The notes under the pieces: model-generated | The model's input: only the letters and a program-made list of their open reading frames with translations | Database searches by the model: none | What the model was told of the DNA's origin: nothing | In this document: positions 61,601 to 64,000 of the stretch, piece after piece | Layout: every line of letters begins with the position of its first letter | How positions within the stretch are numbered: the stretch's first letter is position 1 | Position numbers and translations under genes: made by a program | Assembly (NCBI GenBank): GCA_964057225.1 | Contig: OZ059896.1 | Location: 20,766,501 to 20,830,500 of the forward strand | From: Auanema rhodensis | Lineage: Eukaryota > Nematoda > Chromadorea > Rhabditida > Rhabditidae | DNA: 64,000 nt | Direction: 5' to 3'

Positions 61601-64000
61601 CATTTTGACAAAAATTTTTTCGAAAAATTTCAAAATAATTTAGCAAAAAGTAGATGTTTTTAGATTCCATTTTTCAAGGCAAAGACGATAGACAATGTTA
61701 TTCAACGAAAAAATTAATTCTTCAGGGTGAAAATCGAGGATATATGTGTGAACTTATATCAGTTGATATCTCGGTGCATTTTTAAGCTAGCGCAAATCTG
61801 ATAACACAGATCGACGCAGCTTAAAAATCTGCATCGAATGCACTATACTACATCAAAAAACGCTTGATACAAAAATTAGTTATGATCGTTTGAAAAATGA
61901 TGCATTAGTGTATGTTGAGTTTCCATGTACACTCAACATTGCTTCCAAAAACATTTTGACAAAAATTTTTTCGAAAAATTTCAAGATAATTTAGCAAAAA
62001 GTAGATGTTTTTAGATTCCATTTTTCAAGGCAAAGACGATAGACAATGTTATTCAACGAAAAAATTAATTCTTCAGGGTGAAAATCGAGGATATATGTGT
62101 GAACTTATATCAGTTGATATCTCGGTGCATTTTTAAGCTAGCGCAAATCTGATAACACAAATCGACGCAGCTTAAAAATCCGCATCGAATGCACTATACT
62201 ACATTGAGAAACGCTTGATACAAAAATTAGTTATGATCGTTTGAAAAATGATGCATTAGTGTATGTTGAGTTTCCATGTACACTCAACATTGCTTCCAAA
62301 AACATTTTGACAAAAATTTTTTCGAAAAATTTCAAAATAATTTAGCAAAAAGTAGATGTTTTTAGATTCCATTTTTCAAGGCAAAGACGATAGACAATGT
62401 TATTCAACGAAAAAATTATTCTTCAGGGTGAAAATCGAGGATATATGTGTGAACTTATATCAGTTGATATCTCGGTGCATTTTTAAGCTAGCGCAAATCT
62501 GATAACACAGATCGACGCAGCTTAAAAATCCACATCGAATGCACTATACTACATTGAGAAACGCTTGATACAAAAATTAGTTATGATCGTTTGAAAAATG
62601 ATGCATTAGTGTATGTTGAGTTTCCATGTACACTCAACATTGCTTCCAAAAACATTTTGACAAAAATTTTTTCGAAAAATTTCAAAATAATTTAGCAAAA
62701 AGTAGATGTTTTTAGATTCCATTTTTCAAGGCAAAGACGATAGACAATGTTATTCAACGAAAAAATTAATTCTTCAGGGTGAAAATCGAGGATATAAGTG
62801 TGAACTTATATCAGTTGATATCTCGGTGCATTTTTAAGCTAGCGCAAATCTGATAACACAAATCGACGCAGCTTAAAAATCCGCATCGAATGCACTATAC
62901 TACATTGAGAAACGCTTGATACAAAAATTAGTTATGATCGTTTGAAAAATGATGCATTAGTGTATGTTGAGTTTCCATGTACACTCAACATTGCTTCCAA
63001 AAACATTTTGACAAAAATTTTTTCGAAAAATTTCAAAATAATTCAGCAAAAAGTAGATGTTTTTAGATTCCATTTTTCAAGGCAAAGACGATAGACAATG
63101 TTATTCAACGAAAAAATTAATTCTTCAGGGTGAAAATCGAGGATATATGTGTGAACTTATATCAGTTGATATCTCGGTGCATTTTTAAGCTAGCGCAAAT
63201 CTGATAACACAGATCGATGCAGCTTAAAAATCCACATCGAATGCACTATACTACATTGAGAAACGCTTGATACAAAAATTAGTTATGATCGTTTGAAAAA
63301 TGATGCATTAGTGTATGTTGAGTTTCCATGTACACTCAACATTGCTTCCAAAAACATTTTGACAAAAATTTTTTCGAAAAATTTCAAAATAATTTAGCAA
63401 AAAGTAGATGTTTTTAGATTCCATTTTTCAAGGCAAAGACGATAGACAATGTTATTCAACGAAAAAATTAATTCTTCAGGGTGAAAATCGAGGATATAAG
63501 TGTGAACTTATATCAGTTGATATCTCGGTGCATTTTTAAGCTAGCGCAAATCTGATAACACAAATCGACGCAGCTTAAAAATCCGCATCGAATGCACTAT
63601 ACTACATTGAGAAACGCTTGATACAAAAATTAGTTATGATCGTTTGAAAAATGATGCATTAGTGTATGTTGAGTTTCCATGTACACTCAACATTGCTTCC
63701 AAAAACATTTTGACAAAAATTTTTTCGAAAAATTTCAAAATAATTTAGCAAAAAGTAGATGTTTTTAGATTCCATTTTTCAAGGCAAAGACGATAGACAA
63801 TGTTATTCAACGAAAAAATTATTCTTCAGGGTGAAAATCGAGGATATATGTGTGAACTTATATCAGTTGATATCTCGGTGCATTTTTAAGCTAGCGCAAA
63901 TCTGATAACACAGATCGACGCAGCTTAAAAATCCACATCGAATGCACTATACTACATTGAGAAACGCTTGATACAAAAATTAGTTATGATCGTTTGAAAA
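58695..64000. repeat. Array segment M: 15 monomers plus a partial, 4-mer and dimer repeats
   Basis: Unit starts: 58695, 59046, 59397, 59748, 60099, 60450, 60801, 61151, 61502, 61853, 62204, 62554, 62905, 63256, 63607, 63957; those at 60801, 62204 and 63607 are 350 bp. CATTGCATCC marks 59748 and 61151, and an AAATTATTC one-base deletion marks 62204 and 63607; both pairs are 1403 bp apart. From 62204 two types alternate (ATATGTG/TCCAC and ATAAGTG/CACAAATCG/TCCG), giving a dimer of about 702 bp. CAGTTTGAC and AATACACA types are absent from this segment. The final 44 bases are the start of a further monomer, so the array continues beyond the window. Confidence 0.9.

Larger units (their letters stand above)
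1..64000. repeat. Satellite DNA array, 351-bp monomer, head-to-tail, whole window
   Basis: The entire window is one tandem array in a single orientation. I located every unit start from the recurring TTGAGAAACG / TCAAGAAACG / TTAAGAAACG motif. There are 182 full monomers (140 of 351 bp, 40 of 350 bp, one of 352 bp, one of 353 bp), one 111-bp deleted unit and a 44-bp partial unit, which together account for exactly 64000 bases. Neighbouring monomers differ at a few diagnostic sites only, and the same variant combinations return in blocks, so the array has higher-order repeat structure. Neither edge of the array is inside the window. A eukaryotic centromeric or pericentromeric satellite is the natural reading; the location itself is inference. 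Stop codons occur in all six frames of the monomer, so although 351 is divisible by three there is no open frame across units. I do not recognise the family. Confidence 0.98.

Noticed and set aside
1-64000. CRISPR array or other prokaryotic repeat system
   Set aside because: The repeating unit is 350-353 bp with no distinct unique spacers between short repeats and no associated genes. The variation is distributed as haplotypes typical of satellite DNA.

Overview
The window holds one thing only: an uninterrupted, strictly head-to-tail satellite DNA array. Read by eye it resolves into 184 units in one orientation: 182 full monomers, one internally deleted 111-bp monomer (10878-10988) and a 44-bp partial monomer at the right edge (63957-64000). 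Of the full monomers, 140 are 351 bp, 40 are 350 bp, one is 352 bp and one is 353 bp. These lengths sum exactly to 64000, so no base is left over for a gene, transposon, RNA gene or spacer. The phase is arbitrary; I start each unit at TTGAGAAACG (or its TCAAG/TTAAG variants) because the window happens to begin there.

The organism is a eukaryote, because tens of kilobases of divergence-limited satellite with nested higher-order repeats is centromeric or pericentromeric heterochromatin architecture. The first monomer is about 32% GC by hand count and is not depleted in CpG (12 observed, about 9 expected). That fits an AT-rich genome without heavy germline CpG methylation, such as many insects and other invertebrates. 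I do not recognise the satellite and cannot name the taxon.

Each monomer carries four inverted repeats in a fixed order: a 9-bp-arm hairpin (monomer positions 60-87), an A/T palindrome around a TTCGAA core (111-129), a 9-bp-arm hairpin with a GTGA loop (238-259), and a long compound dyad (277-327). A fifth hairpin at the monomer start exists only in the TCAAG variant. Monomer variants fall into a handful of linked haplotypes, and these are arranged in blocks that were themselves duplicated.

Layout: 1-5616 holds 5-monomer blocks repeated at a 6-monomer spacing. 5617-10877 holds a 5-mer tandem. 10878-10988 is the truncated unit. 10989-14497 and 14498-18007 are mosaics of earlier types, including segments recurring from 12.4-13.1 kb upstream. 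18008-25024 holds an 8-mer pair built on an inner 3-mer. 25025-30985 contains an 8-mer tandem. 29933-35547 holds repeats of a 5/6-mer. 34144-39057 is a 7-mer pair marked by homopolymer expansions. 39058-42560 is dominated by 350-bp monomers. 42561-54836 is an 18-mer followed directly by its 17-mer copy, the largest duplication seen. 54837-58694 holds 3-mer and 8-mer repeats, and 58695-64000 holds 4-mer and dimer repeats. A trimeric module recurs through the whole window. No protein-coding gene is supported on either strand.
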